Shown here in pieces: positions 17,603-25,186 of a stretch of DNA of 39,110 nucleotides; within the stretch, counting starts at the first letter, position 1; the number at the start of each line of letters is the position of its first letter. The DNA is from RGIG7213 sp045545665. Lineage in GTDB: Bacteria > Bacillota > Clostridia > Oscillospirales > CAG-272. The position numbers and the translations under genes are program-made. The notes under the pieces were generated by a model that saw only the letters and a list, made by a program, of their open reading frames with translations, was not told where the DNA came from and made no database searches. The stretch lies in the NCBI GenBank assembly GCA_045545665.1, contig JAZQBL010000012.1, forward strand, positions 1-39,110, read 5' to 3'.

Positions 17603-19012
17603 TTATTGTGCAGGTGTTTCGGTTCCCGCTTCGTTTGCAAACTGACCTTCACTCCGCAGGTCTCCTTCTGTTATAAGGACGTACTGTTCTGTAAGCTCAT
17701 CCCAGGTTATCGGCTCAACGATTCCCGTAACGGTGAGATCGAACAAACGCTGAAATTCACGCACTGCCTCCTCGGTTTGGGATGCGTAAACGCCCGTTTG
17801 CGGAGGCGGTACGATCGACGGATAGACCGTTGCCACGGTATTGAGATATTCCTGAACGCGTGTTACGTCATCACCGCTTGAACCGAGTGCAAGAAAATTA
17901 CCGCCGAACGGAGCCGTCGCAGACGATATTATATCCGCAGGTAGACTGTTCAGTATTCCGTAGTAAGCATCAAATATCGCCGCCCAGGTAAGTTCTCCTG
18001 TGATCCCATCGGGAGCAAGCGAAAAAATATTCTGAAAAGATATAACGGCGTTTTGTGTTTCCTCGTCGTAAACACCCGTAACGGTTATAATGGGAACGGC
18101 ATCGTAATAGTCGCCTATCACTCTCAGATAATACTGCAGTATTTTCACGTAATCACCCGTATCGCCGAAACGAAGAACGTCGGGGTACTGTTTTTTCACT
18201 TCCTCGTACACAAGACCTTCTCCTGCAAGGTCGTTAAGCCGTTTTACGCCGTTGTATAAAAACTGTATTCTGTACCAGGTCGCCTTTCCGACTACTCCGT
18301 CAACTGTGAGATCGAATATCCTTTGAAACGCTTTGACGGCATTTTCCGTCGATTCCGTGTAAAATCCCGACACCGGCACGATCTTCGGAATGGACGGATA
18401 ATTCTTGCTTATTCTGTTCAGCTTGAGCTGTACCTGCCTTACGTCCTCTCCGAGGCTTCCGAGACGCAGGGGGTTTAAAGGATTTGAAGGTTCTATGTTA
18501 TCTATAGGGGCGTTTTGCACAAGGTCGATATTTTCACCGTAATAATATTGGAGTATCTCATACGGAACGAGTCCTTCATTTGCCCTTGTGACACTTCCCC
18601 ACTGGGAAAGCCCTTCGCACGTTGTTGTCGTTCCGTTACAGTACGAAGCGAAAAGAGGTTCGACGTTTCCGCGTCTTACTATGTAGTTATTGAATATATC
18701 GTCAACTATTTCGCTTATATTTTCAAATATATCACGTCCTCTTACGAAGCTCTGGTCGAACGCTGTGGACGAGGTTATATCGAAATCGTATCCGCTTGCT
18801 CTGTAGTATTCCGTATACACACGGTTGAGCGCATATGATATCTGTGCTAAAATATTTGCTCTGAGTGCCGACTCGGGCCACGTGGGATATATTTCACTCG
18901 ATGCCACGTTTTTTATATATTCGGGAAACGATACGGTGACGTTTTCGGCATTTTCATCCGGTCGGCCGAGATGCACCGTTATAAATTCGGGTATAAAAGG
19001 AAGATTTGCCAT
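17603..19012 (-). CDS. SpoIID/LytB-like domain fused to three peptidoglycan-binding domains
   Basis: This 469-residue protein has an N-terminal SpoIID/LytB-like domain: NVASSEIYPTWPESALRANI puts a Glu (about residue 40) at the position of the SpoIID catalytic Glu, and CEGLSQWGSVTRANEG (about 132-147) with EILQYYYG is the signature end. Two Cys (about 125 and 132) flank the loop, as in zinc-binding SpoIID proteins. Three PG_binding_1 repeats follow, near residues 178-255, 285-355 and 375-445. SpoIID proteins are lytic transglycosylases that remodel peptidoglycan in sporulation. This one has no signal peptide or membrane helix. AAAGGAGG precedes the ATG. The domain call is from motifs; the activity is inferred. 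Confidence 0.8.
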   Translation of the reverse strand: MANLPFIPEFITVHLGRPDENAENVTVSFPEYIKNVASSEIYPTWPESALRANILAQISYALNRVYTEYYRASGYDFDITSSTAFDQSFVRGRDIFENISEIVDDIFNNYIVRRGNVEPLFASYCNGTTTTCEGLSQWGSVTRANEGLVPYEILQYYYGENIDLVQNAPIDNIEPSNPLNPLRLGSLGEDVRQVQLKLNRISKNYPSIPKIVPVSGFYTESTENAVKAFQRIFDLTVDGVVGKATWYRIQFLYNGVKRLNDLAGEGLVYEEVKKQYPDVLRFGDTGDYVKILQYYLRVIGDYYDAVPIITVTGVYDEETQNAVISFQNIFSLAPDGITGELTWAAIFDAYYGILNSLPADIISSATAPFGGNFLALGSSGDDVTRVQEYLNTVATVYPSIVPPPQTGVYASQTEEAVREFQRLFDLTVTGIVEPITWDELTEQYVLITEGDLRSEGQFANEAGTETPAQ

Positions 19013-19027
19013 TTCTTTTCGCCTCCT

Positions 19028-19450
19028 TTACAGATCTTCGCCGATCGGGTTTTCGTTCGTTAATTCCGAATACGGTATCCTGTCGTCGGGAACGCCCTGG
19101 AACTGACCGTAAACAAGCGGTATCAGCCGCATGGGCTGTATCGACGTTATACCTGTGAATATGGGCACGTTAAGGCTGTTTTGAGTATAGTACCCTTCTT
19201 TATCCACACGCACGTTATACACCGAATACGACGGTCCTATGGGATTCGGTGTCAGTGAATTTTCGCGAGGCGGTGTCGGCAGAAGCACGATGTCGGTCTT
19301 ACCGTCTTCGTTCGTGGTAAGAATTTTAAACGGAACGTCAACTCCGTCTTCGAAGCGTGATATCGCAACGGTCGCCCCCTTTATCGGGATCGAATTGAGT
19401 GCCGTCGTCACAGTGACGCCGAGGTATCCGTAATTTGTATTATTTGTCAT
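19028..19450 (-). CDS. Hypothetical beta-sandwich protein, SpoIID-cluster partner
   Basis: This 140-residue protein begins with YGYLGVTVTTALNSIPIKGA and continues with VRVDKEGYYTQNSLNVPIFTG. Such strands with a G-A-x-V turn resemble carboxypeptidase-regulatory-like or Cna-B folds, which bind or decorate surfaces. No signal peptide, cysteine or catalytic motif is visible. GGGAGG lies just upstream of the ATG. It is the first gene of the three-gene set with the SpoIID/peptidoglycan-binding proteins, 15 bases ahead of the next. A structural role in the spore envelope is plausible but not shown. Confidence 0.65.
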   Translation of the reverse strand: MTNNTNYGYLGVTVTTALNSIPIKGATVAISRFEDGVDVPFKILTTNEDGKTDIVLLPTPPRENSLTPNPIGPSYSVYNVRVDKEGYYTQNSLNVPIFTGITSIQPMRLIPLVYGQFQGVPDDRIPYSELTNENPIGEDL

Positions 19451-19503
19451 ATATCCTCCCGTTTATGTTTTTCATAAACATTATATGCAATATATTCAAA
19501 CTC

Positions 19504-19533
19504 TTGACTTGTTCATTATTTTCGTGATAAAAT
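19504..19533 (+). promoter_or_regulatory. Probable promoter of the racemase gene
   Basis: TTGACT (19504-19509), an 18-base spacer and TAAAAT (19528-19533) precede the racemase start at 19590. On the opposite strand a TATAAT-like box near 19482 may serve the SpoIID cluster, but no matching -35 box is visible there; a sporulation sigma factor could read it. Confidence 0.6.
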
Positions 19534-19589
19534 AATTGCCGCATTAAAATATTGATTACTTTATGCCTATGTGCGGAACGGAGAATAAA

Positions 19590-20291
19590 ATGAAAAAAAG
19601 TATTGGTATACTCGGCGGAATGGGTCCGCTTGCAACAGCCGACCTCTTTACAAAAATCGTAAATATGACGAAGGCGGACTGTGATAACGCTCATATAAGG
19701 ATCTACATAGACGACAACTCGTCGATTCCCGACAGAACGGCGGCGATATTATCGGGCGGCGCATCGCCTCTTCCCAATATGACGGATTCCTTGCATAAAC
19801 TCGAAGGATGCGGTGCGGACTGCATCATAATGCCCTGCAACACGGCTCACTATTTTTTGCCCGAATTGCAGAAGCTGACAAACGTACCTTTTATCAGTAT
19901 GCTTGAAGCAACAGCCATCGCATGTAAAGAAAAATTTCCCAAAAAGACAGCGGCTGTCCTTGCAACAAAGGGCACACTTGCATCCGGACTTTACAGCAGC
20001 GTGCTTGAAAAAAACGGCGTTTCGTATCTTATACCCGACGAAGGTGAGCAAGATGCCCTTATGAGAGTAATTTACGAGGGTGTAAAAGCAAACGCCTGCC
20101 CCGATGCATACAGAGATGATATGATGTCTGTTATAAACTCTCTTACGGATAAGGGAGCGGATTATTTCATCCTCGGATGCACGGAGCTTCCCCTTGCCGC
20201 ACAGCTTCTCTGCCTTGACTGCCCGACCGTTGACCCGACGACGGAGCTTGCACAGGCGGCAATAAAATTCTGCGGCTACGAGATAAAATGA
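19590..20291 (+). CDS. Aspartate/glutamate racemase family protein
   Basis: This 233-residue protein belongs to the cofactor-independent Asp/Glu racemase superfamily. It opens with IGILGGMGPLATADLF and has the two catalytic-cysteine motifs: IMPCNTAHYF near residue 84 and LGCTELPLA near residue 195. That pattern is closest to aspartate racemase/RacX rather than to MurI. It would interconvert L- and D-amino acids in the cytoplasm, feeding peptidoglycan or D-amino acid pools. GGAG lies six to seven bases before ATG 19590; earlier in-frame ATGs lack this. Its stop overlaps the start of the next gene (ATGA). Confidence 0.9.
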   Translation: MKKSIGILGGMGPLATADLFTKIVNMTKADCDNAHIRIYIDDNSSIPDRTAAILSGGASPLPNMTDSLHKLEGCGADCIIMPCNTAHYFLPELQKLTNVPFISMLEATAIACKEKFPKKTAAVLATKGTLASGLYSSVLEKNGVSYLIPDEGEQDALMRVIYEGVKANACPDAYRDDMMSVINSLTDKGADYFILGCTELPLAAQLLCLDCPTVDPTTELAQAAIKFCGYEIK

Positions 20292-20626
20292 TATACGCAA
20301 AAACGAAGGGCAATCTGACTCTGTACTGTTCATATTCATCCTATTTTATAGTTGACAAGCTTGCAAAGGCGTATATGAACCTCGTAAACACGGGACTTAA
20401 TATTGAGATACAGACGTCGCTTTCGCGTGCGTGCGCGGAAGCCGCAAAGAACGGCGGTATTGCTTTTACCTCTGCTGAAATACCAAAAACAGCCCTTACG
20501 TGTAAGCTTTACTCGGCGTGCGGAATTTCCGTTATCGTTCATCCTTCGAATCCGAACGACTCTCTGACATCGGAAAATATAAAAGAAATATTTTCCGGAA
20601 CAAAATCAAAATGGAAAGAAATATAA
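20288..20626 (+). CDS. Short PstS-like substrate-binding-fold protein
   Basis: This 112-residue protein looks like the first lobe of a phosphate/anion-binding PBP-like domain: SYSSYFIVDKLAKAYMNL at the start and GISVIVHPSNPNDSLTSEN with IKEIFSGTKSKWKEI at the end, the last being typical of PstS-type proteins. It has no signal peptide or lipobox, and it stops where a full PstS would continue into its second lobe. The start overlaps the racemase stop, so it is co-translated. Either it is a cytoplasmic single-lobe derivative or a truncated gene; the clean coupling and the terminator right after it argue for a settled small gene. Confidence 0.7.
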   Translation: MIYAKTKGNLTLYCSYSSYFIVDKLAKAYMNLVNTGLNIEIQTSLSRACAEAAKNGGIAFTSAEIPKTALTCKLYSACGISVIVHPSNPNDSLTSENIKEIFSGTKSKWKEI

Positions 20627-20632
20627 TATAAA

Positions 20633-20670
20633 GATCGGCTCATAACGGGAAATCCCATTATGAGCCGATC
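20633..20670. terminator. Bidirectional intrinsic terminator
   Basis: A stem of at least 12 base pairs starting GATCGGCTCATAA closes around a CGGGAAATCCC core and is followed by a T-rich stretch. It lies between the convergent PstS-like gene and the winged-helix regulator and can serve both. Confidence 0.88.
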
Positions 20671-20685
20671 TGTATTTTCTTCCTT

Positions 20686-21417
20686 TTAAAAACGCCACGT
20701 TACACGGTCTGTAAGTGTATAACCGACGTTACGGACAGTCTTTATGATATCATAATCAAAAAAGACGGAAAATTTCTTACGCATATATCTTATGTAAACG
20801 TCAAGCGTGTTTGTATTTTTTTCTCTGCTTTTCCATACGCACGAATACAGCTCGTCGCGTGACACGGGTGTACCTCTTTTGGAAAGAAGCAAAGAGAGTA
20901 TCTTAAACTCCGTTTGTGTAAAATATATCATATTTCCCGCAAAGCTTGCGCTGTGCGTATCGGCAGATATCTTTATTTCGGGAGCATTACTTTCTGTATG
21001 AGTCTGAAGTAAATGCGGAATTACAGCGTGCCTTCTGCCGCACAGAAACAAAAACAGTTCTTCTATTCGGTAAGGACGTTTGAAAATACACATTTTTTCA
21101 GTTCTTTGAGAAACGAAAGAGTTGATATACGCACCGATACGTCGTGAGGAAACGATTGCCGTACGCATACAATGAGAGTCGATATTTTCAAGAAAAGACA
21201 CGGCGTCGGTTTCCGAATAAAGCTCGTCGGAATTAAAAACGGTAACTGCGCCGTCAGCATCCGCAAACGCTTTTCTTAAAGCTTCTTTGTCGTAATGCGA
21301 GTCTATTTTTATGCAATCAATCCCAAGCTCAAGTCCTTCGAGCTCAAGCATACGCGCGTAGTATTTATCAAAGCCGACAATGACAAGTTTATTTGTTTTT
21401 TTCGAAAAAGACTCCAC
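20686..21417 (-). CDS. OmpR-type winged-helix regulator with degenerate receiver
   Basis: This 243-residue protein has a C-terminal OmpR/PhoB winged helix (residues about 150-240): MIYFTQTEFKILSLLLSKRG, VSRDELYSCVW, and NTLDVYIRYMRKKF followed by IKTVRNVGYTL. The N-terminal half has the size and strand order of a receiver, but the acidic pocket is poor: VIVGFDKYYARML where DD is usual, and VTVFNSDEL where the phosphorylated Asp should be. It may therefore act without phosphorylation. I start at GTG 21417, seven bases after GAAAGAAGG; TTG 21435 is an alternative. No histidine kinase is near. It is the last gene of the tsaE-tsaB-rpiB-ruvX run. Confidence 0.82.
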   Translation of the reverse strand: MESFSKKTNKLVIVGFDKYYARMLELEGLELGIDCIKIDSHYDKEALRKAFADADGAVTVFNSDELYSETDAVSFLENIDSHCMRTAIVSSRRIGAYINSFVSQRTEKMCIFKRPYRIEELFLFLCGRRHAVIPHLLQTHTESNAPEIKISADTHSASFAGNMIYFTQTEFKILSLLLSKRGTPVSRDELYSCVWKSREKNTNTLDVYIRYMRKKFSVFFDYDIIKTVRNVGYTLTDRVTWRF

Positions 21418-21447
21418 ACCAACACCTTCTTTCAATAACGTAAGAAG

Positions 21448-21484
21448 TCCCTCGAAAAGAGGCGCGCCTCAAGCTTCCGAGGGA
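21448..21484 (-). other. Nested palindrome overlapping the ruvX stop
   Basis: A 12-base perfect palindrome GAGGCGCGCCTC (21459-21470) sits inside a wider TCCCTCG/CGAGGGA pair. On the minus strand the inner stem is followed by TTTT. It may be a weak terminator or attenuator between ruvX and the regulator, lowering expression of the latter. Confidence 0.45.
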
Positions 21485-21903
21485 TGATTTCTCAAATAAT
21501 CAAGATAATTTTGCAGTATTATCTCCGCTGACAGCGTATCGACCGTTTCCTTGCGTTTTTTACCTCTGGTATTGGTCATATTCATATACTGATGCGCCGA
21601 TACCGTGGTGAGGCGTTCGTCGAAAAGAACGATCGGAACGTCCGTTTTTTCACCGAGAAGAGCTGCAAACCCCTGTGCTTTTTCGCTTCTCGGACCTTTT
21701 GTCCCGTTCATATTGACGGGATTACCGACCACGATCTTACAAACATCGTATTCGGCAGCTTTTTTCGCTACCGCATCGGCAATATAAACGATATAATCTT
21801 CTTTGATGCATCCGATACCGGAGGCAAGCACACACATCTCGTCACTCACGGCAAGTCCCGTGCGCTTGTCCCCCAGGTCAACGGACAATATTCTTTTAGT
21901 CAT
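21469..21903 (-). CDS. ruvX: Putative Holliday junction resolvase RuvX/YqgF
   Basis: This 144-residue protein has the RNase H-like YqgF fold: ILSVDLGDKRTGLAVSDE at the N-terminus with the first catalytic Asp, CKIVVGNPVNMNGTKGPRS in the middle, LFDERLTTVSA with Asp-Glu, and a C-terminal DTLSAEIILQNYLD with the last acidic residue. YqgF is a near-universal nuclease linked to pre-16S rRNA processing and to recombination. I prefer ATG 21903; a TTG two codons earlier is possible. The start overlaps the rpiB stop by eight bases. Confidence 0.93.
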   Translation of the reverse strand: MTKRILSVDLGDKRTGLAVSDEMCVLASGIGCIKEDYIVYIADAVAKKAAEYDVCKIVVGNPVNMNGTKGPRSEKAQGFAALLGEKTDVPIVLFDERLTTVSAHQYMNMTNTRGKKRKETVDTLSAEIILQNYLDYLRNHPSEA

Positions 21904-22339
21904 TTTCAAGCGCTGTTATCATATCAACACGCGTCTGATGTCTGCCGCCTTCAAATTCTGTATTCAAGAACAGCTCGATCATATCAAGTGCAAGACCGAT
22001 ACCTACAACTCTTCCGCCCATACAAAGTACGTTTGCGTCGTTGTGCATTCTCGTCATTCTTGCAGAGAACGTATCGGAGCAGCAAGCCGCACGGATACCC
22101 TTGTGTTTGTTAGCCGCAATGCTTATACCGATTCCCGTACCGCAGAAAAGAAGTCCTCTGTAGCACGTTCCGTCCTGAATGCTTACGCAAAGCTTATGTG
22201 CATAATCGGGATAGTGTACGCTTTCGCCGTCGCATCCGAAGTCAATGAATTCGATACCTTTCGACGTAAGGTACTGTTTTGCGGCTTCTTTAAGCTCATA
22301 ACCGCCGTGATCACATGCAAGTGCAATTTTTTTACTCAT
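21896..22339 (-). CDS. rpiB: Ribose 5-phosphate isomerase B
   Basis: This enzyme interconverts ribose 5-phosphate and ribulose 5-phosphate in the pentose phosphate pathway. The 147-residue protein begins KIALACDHGGYELKEA with the phosphate-binding Asp-His and continues with FCGTGIGISIAANK, whose Cys is the catalytic base, then RAACCSDTFSARMTRMHNDA and ANVLCMGGRVVG. Length and motifs are those of RpiB. It lies 23 bases after tsaB and overlaps ruvX at its end, so it is within the run of tRNA-modification and housekeeping genes. Confidence 0.95.
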   Translation of the reverse strand: MSKKIALACDHGGYELKEAAKQYLTSKGIEFIDFGCDGESVHYPDYAHKLCVSIQDGTCYRGLLFCGTGIGISIAANKHKGIRAACCSDTFSARMTRMHNDANVLCMGGRVVGIGLALDMIELFLNTEFEGGRHQTRVDMITALEND

Positions 22340-22362
22340 CTTTTTTCTCCTTATATAAATAA

Positions 22363-23064
22363 TTAATTTGACTTTTTCAAATTCCGTTCAGCCTGCGAAG
22401 AACGAAGATAAACGGGTTTGAAAGACGTGTCGGAAAATACCGATCTGTCTTCCGCGTTTTCGTATATGATACGTGCTGTTTGCGCTGTTGAATATGCGCT
22501 CTGGCACGATATCTGTTCAGGCGGGAATATCCCTTTTTCAAAATCCTTCTTTATTATGTACCGTCCGTCGCCTACAAGATAGACGGGGAGGTTTTCATAC
22601 TGTTCAAGCTCGCGTGCAAGCTCATCTGACATTATAACACGGTCGTCGCAAAGGCGTGTTATTTTACCGTCCTTGTGATGAAACAGAGCGTTATAAAGCT
22701 GATTTCGTCTTGCATCCATTGCAGGGCAAACGATAAATTCGCCCGAAATTCCGTTCAAATTATACGACATAGCTTCAAGGGATGAAACACCGACGCACGG
22801 CACGTCTCTTCCGAAAGCAAGCCCCAGAAGCACCGCCGCACCGATCCTGACACCGGTAAATGAGCCGGGGCCGGCAGATGCTGCAAACATTTCCACGTCC
22901 TGCGCTTTTACTCCGCACGAGGAAAGCAGATGCTCTATCATGGGAAGCATCGTTTCGCTGTGATGCAGAGTCGTTGTAACTGTGTATTCACCAAGCCTTT
23001 TTTCGCCGTCGCACAGCGATGCCGTTGCAGTTACCGCTGTCGTATCAAGTGCAAGAATAAGCAT
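22363..23064 (-). CDS. tsaB: tRNA threonylcarbamoyladenosine biosynthesis protein TsaB
   Basis: TsaB is the scaffold partner of TsaD and TsaE in making t6A37 of ANN-decoding tRNAs. The 233-residue protein has the ASKHA N-terminal strand LILALDTTAVTATASL, HHSETMLPMIEHLL, and the conserved SAGPGSFTGVRIGAAVLLGL loop near residues 65-84. The shorter C-terminal lobe is typical of TsaB compared with TsaD. It lies one base downstream of tsaE, the usual pairing in Firmicutes. tsaD is not in the window. Confidence 0.95.
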   Translation of the reverse strand: MLILALDTTAVTATASLCDGEKRLGEYTVTTTLHHSETMLPMIEHLLSSCGVKAQDVEMFAASAGPGSFTGVRIGAAVLLGLAFGRDVPCVGVSSLEAMSYNLNGISGEFIVCPAMDARRNQLYNALFHHKDGKITRLCDDRVIMSDELARELEQYENLPVYLVGDGRYIIKKDFEKGIFPPEQISCQSAYSTAQTARIIYENAEDRSVFSDTSFKPVYLRSSQAERNLKKSN

Positions 23065-23065
23065 A

Positions 23066-23488
23066 TCAATCTCTTTTCTTAATCGTTATTCTTCTTTTGT
23101 CTTCATCAACGTATTCGATGATCACGGAATACGCACCGTCGGGGATGGCATCGGGGATATTTTCACTCCACTCGCAAACGCATACACCCGTCCCCGGATA
23201 ATCGTAAAAACCTGTTGAGTACAGATCGTCATCGTCCGTTATTCTGTAAACGTCGAAATGATAAAGGGGAAATTTTCCCGTTGTATACTCGTTAATAAGC
23301 GTATATGACGGACTGCTCACGGCGCTATTCGGGCATATATACGACGCCATACCTCTGACAAACGCAGTTTTGCCTGCGCCGAGATTGCCGTACATTGCAA
23401 TGAATTCATCGCCCTTTAAAGTTTTTGCAAACTCTGCACCGAGTTTTTCCGTTTCCTGTGCCGAGGAAGTTATATAAATCTGTTCCAT
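23066..23488 (-). CDS. tsaE: tRNA threonylcarbamoyladenosine biosynthesis ATPase TsaE
   Basis: TsaE is the P-loop ATPase of the t6A complex. The 140-residue protein shows AMYGNLGAGKTAFVRGMA (Walker A, residues about 32-49), SSPSYTLINEY and FPLYHFDVYRI (switch-like region), and VCVCEWSENIPDAIP near residue 108. Length is standard for the family. It starts three bases after the fhs stop, so it is probably co-transcribed with it, and is directly followed by tsaB. Confidence 0.95.
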   Translation of the reverse strand: MEQIYITSSAQETEKLGAEFAKTLKGDEFIAMYGNLGAGKTAFVRGMASYICPNSAVSSPSYTLINEYTTGKFPLYHFDVYRITDDDDLYSTGFYDYPGTGVCVCEWSENIPDAIPDGAYSVIIEYVDEDKRRITIKKRD

Positions 23489-23491
23489 AGA

Positions 23492-25165
23492 TCAAAACAG
23501 TCCTGAAATGTTACCGTCATCATCGACGTCTATTTTGAGTGCCGCAGGTTCTTTGGGCAAGCCGGGCATAGTCATAATAGAGCCTGTAAGCACGACGATA
23601 AATCCTGCTCCTGCCGATACCTTTACCTCGCGTACGGTAAGCTCAAAACCGCTCGGACGTCCGAGAAGCGAAGGATCATCCGACAGCGAATACTGTGTTT
23701 TTGCAACGCATATCGGGAACTTTGCGTATTCGGGATCGACCGCCATGATATTCTTTATATCACGGAGTGCTTTGTCGTCAAATTTGACGCCCTTTGCACC
23801 GTATATCTCGCGCGCAAGCGTTTCTATTTTCTCTTTTATGGAAAGCTCGTCGGAATATATAGGCTTAAATGCAGAAGGCTTTTCGCACGCCTTTACTACC
23901 TCGTGTGCAAGAGCTATACCGCCGTCGCCGCCTTTTGCAAACACTTCGGAAAGTGCAAACGATGCGCCTTTTTCACGGCATATCTGTTCAAGAAGCTCAA
24001 GCTCACGGTCAGTATCCGTGCCGAAGCGGTTGATGGCAACGACAACGGGAACGCCGTATTTCGTAAGATTTTCAATATGTGCCTCAAGGTTGCACGCGCC
24101 TTTTGCAAGGGCTTCAAGATCTTCGTTTGCAAGATCTGCCTTTGCAACGCCGCCGTTGTATTTCAGCGCTCTAACCGTTGCAACGAGAACGATGCAGGAA
24201 GGTGCAAGCCCTGCAACACGGCATTTGATATCAAGGAACTTTTCAGCACCGAGGTCGGCACCGAAGCCCGCTTCCGTTATTGCATAATCGGCAAGCTTCA
24301 ATGCAAGCTTCGTAGCTCTTACAGAGTTACATCCGTGGGCAATATTTGCAAAAGGTCCTCCGTGGATTATAGCGGGTGTGTTCTCCGTGGTCTGGACGAG
24401 ATTGGGTTTAAGTGCATCCTTCAAAAGTGCCGTCATAGCACCTGCCGCACCGAGATCCTTTGCATAAACGGGTGCGCCTGTGTACGTGTATGCAACGAGA
24501 ATGTTTCCGAGTCTTCTTTTAAGATCCGAAACGGATGAAGCAAGGCAAAGTATCGCCATTACTTCACTTGCAACAGTGATGCTGAATTTATCCTGACGGG
24601 GTACACCGTCAGCCTTTGCGCCGAGTCCTATAACTATATTTCTGAGCGCTCTGTCGTTCATATCGAGAACTCTCTGGAAAAGCACGCGCCTTTGATCTAT
24701 TCCGAGCGCATTTCCCTGCTGTATGTGGTTATCAAGCATAGCGCAGAGCAAGTTGTTTGCAGACGTTATGGCGTGAAAATCTCCCGTGAAATGCAGATTT
24801 ATATCTTCCATGGGAAGCACCTGGGAATATCCGCCGCCCGCGGCACCTCCTTTGACACCGAAAACAGGACCGAGTGACGGCTCTCTCAAAGCGATAACGG
24901 CGTTTTCGCCTATCTTCGCCATAGCCTGTCCGAGGCCGATAGTGGTCGTGGTTTTTCCTTCACCTGCAGGTGTGGGGTTTATAGCCGTTACTAAAACGAG
25001 CTTTCCGTCGGGTTTGTCTGCCATTCTTTTTTCGAAGCCGTCGTCGATCTTCGCTTTGTATCTTCCGTAAGGGATCAACTCGTCGTCGGCTATGCCGAGG
25101 GCGCTTGCGATCTCCGTAATAGGTCTCATTTTTGTCTGCTGAGCAATTTCGATATCTGTTAACAT
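23492..25165 (-). CDS. fhs: Formate-tetrahydrofolate ligase
   Basis: This enzyme joins formate and tetrahydrofolate with ATP to give 10-formyl-tetrahydrofolate, for one-carbon metabolism and, in acetogens, the Wood-Ljungdahl methyl branch. The 557-residue protein has the P-loop region INPTPAGEGKTTTTIGLGQA, SLGPVFGVKGGAAGGGYSQV, HFTGDFHAITSANNLL, and the TGSIMTMPGLPKEPAA end. AAAGGAAA lies upstream of the ATG. No other Wood-Ljungdahl gene is present in the window, so purine and formyl-Met supply is as likely as acetogenesis. Confidence 0.97.
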   Translation of the reverse strand: MLTDIEIAQQTKMRPITEIASALGIADDELIPYGRYKAKIDDGFEKRMADKPDGKLVLVTAINPTPAGEGKTTTTIGLGQAMAKIGENAVIALREPSLGPVFGVKGGAAGGGYSQVLPMEDINLHFTGDFHAITSANNLLCAMLDNHIQQGNALGIDQRRVLFQRVLDMNDRALRNIVIGLGAKADGVPRQDKFSITVASEVMAILCLASSVSDLKRRLGNILVAYTYTGAPVYAKDLGAAGAMTALLKDALKPNLVQTTENTPAIIHGGPFANIAHGCNSVRATKLALKLADYAITEAGFGADLGAEKFLDIKCRVAGLAPSCIVLVATVRALKYNGGVAKADLANEDLEALAKGACNLEAHIENLTKYGVPVVVAINRFGTDTDRELELLEQICREKGASFALSEVFAKGGDGGIALAHEVVKACEKPSAFKPIYSDELSIKEKIETLAREIYGAKGVKFDDKALRDIKNIMAVDPEYAKFPICVAKTQYSLSDDPSLLGRPSGFELTVREVKVSAGAGFIVVLTGSIMTMPGLPKEPAALKIDVDDDGNISGLF

Positions 25166-25186
25166 ACAAATTTTTCCTTTCGGATT

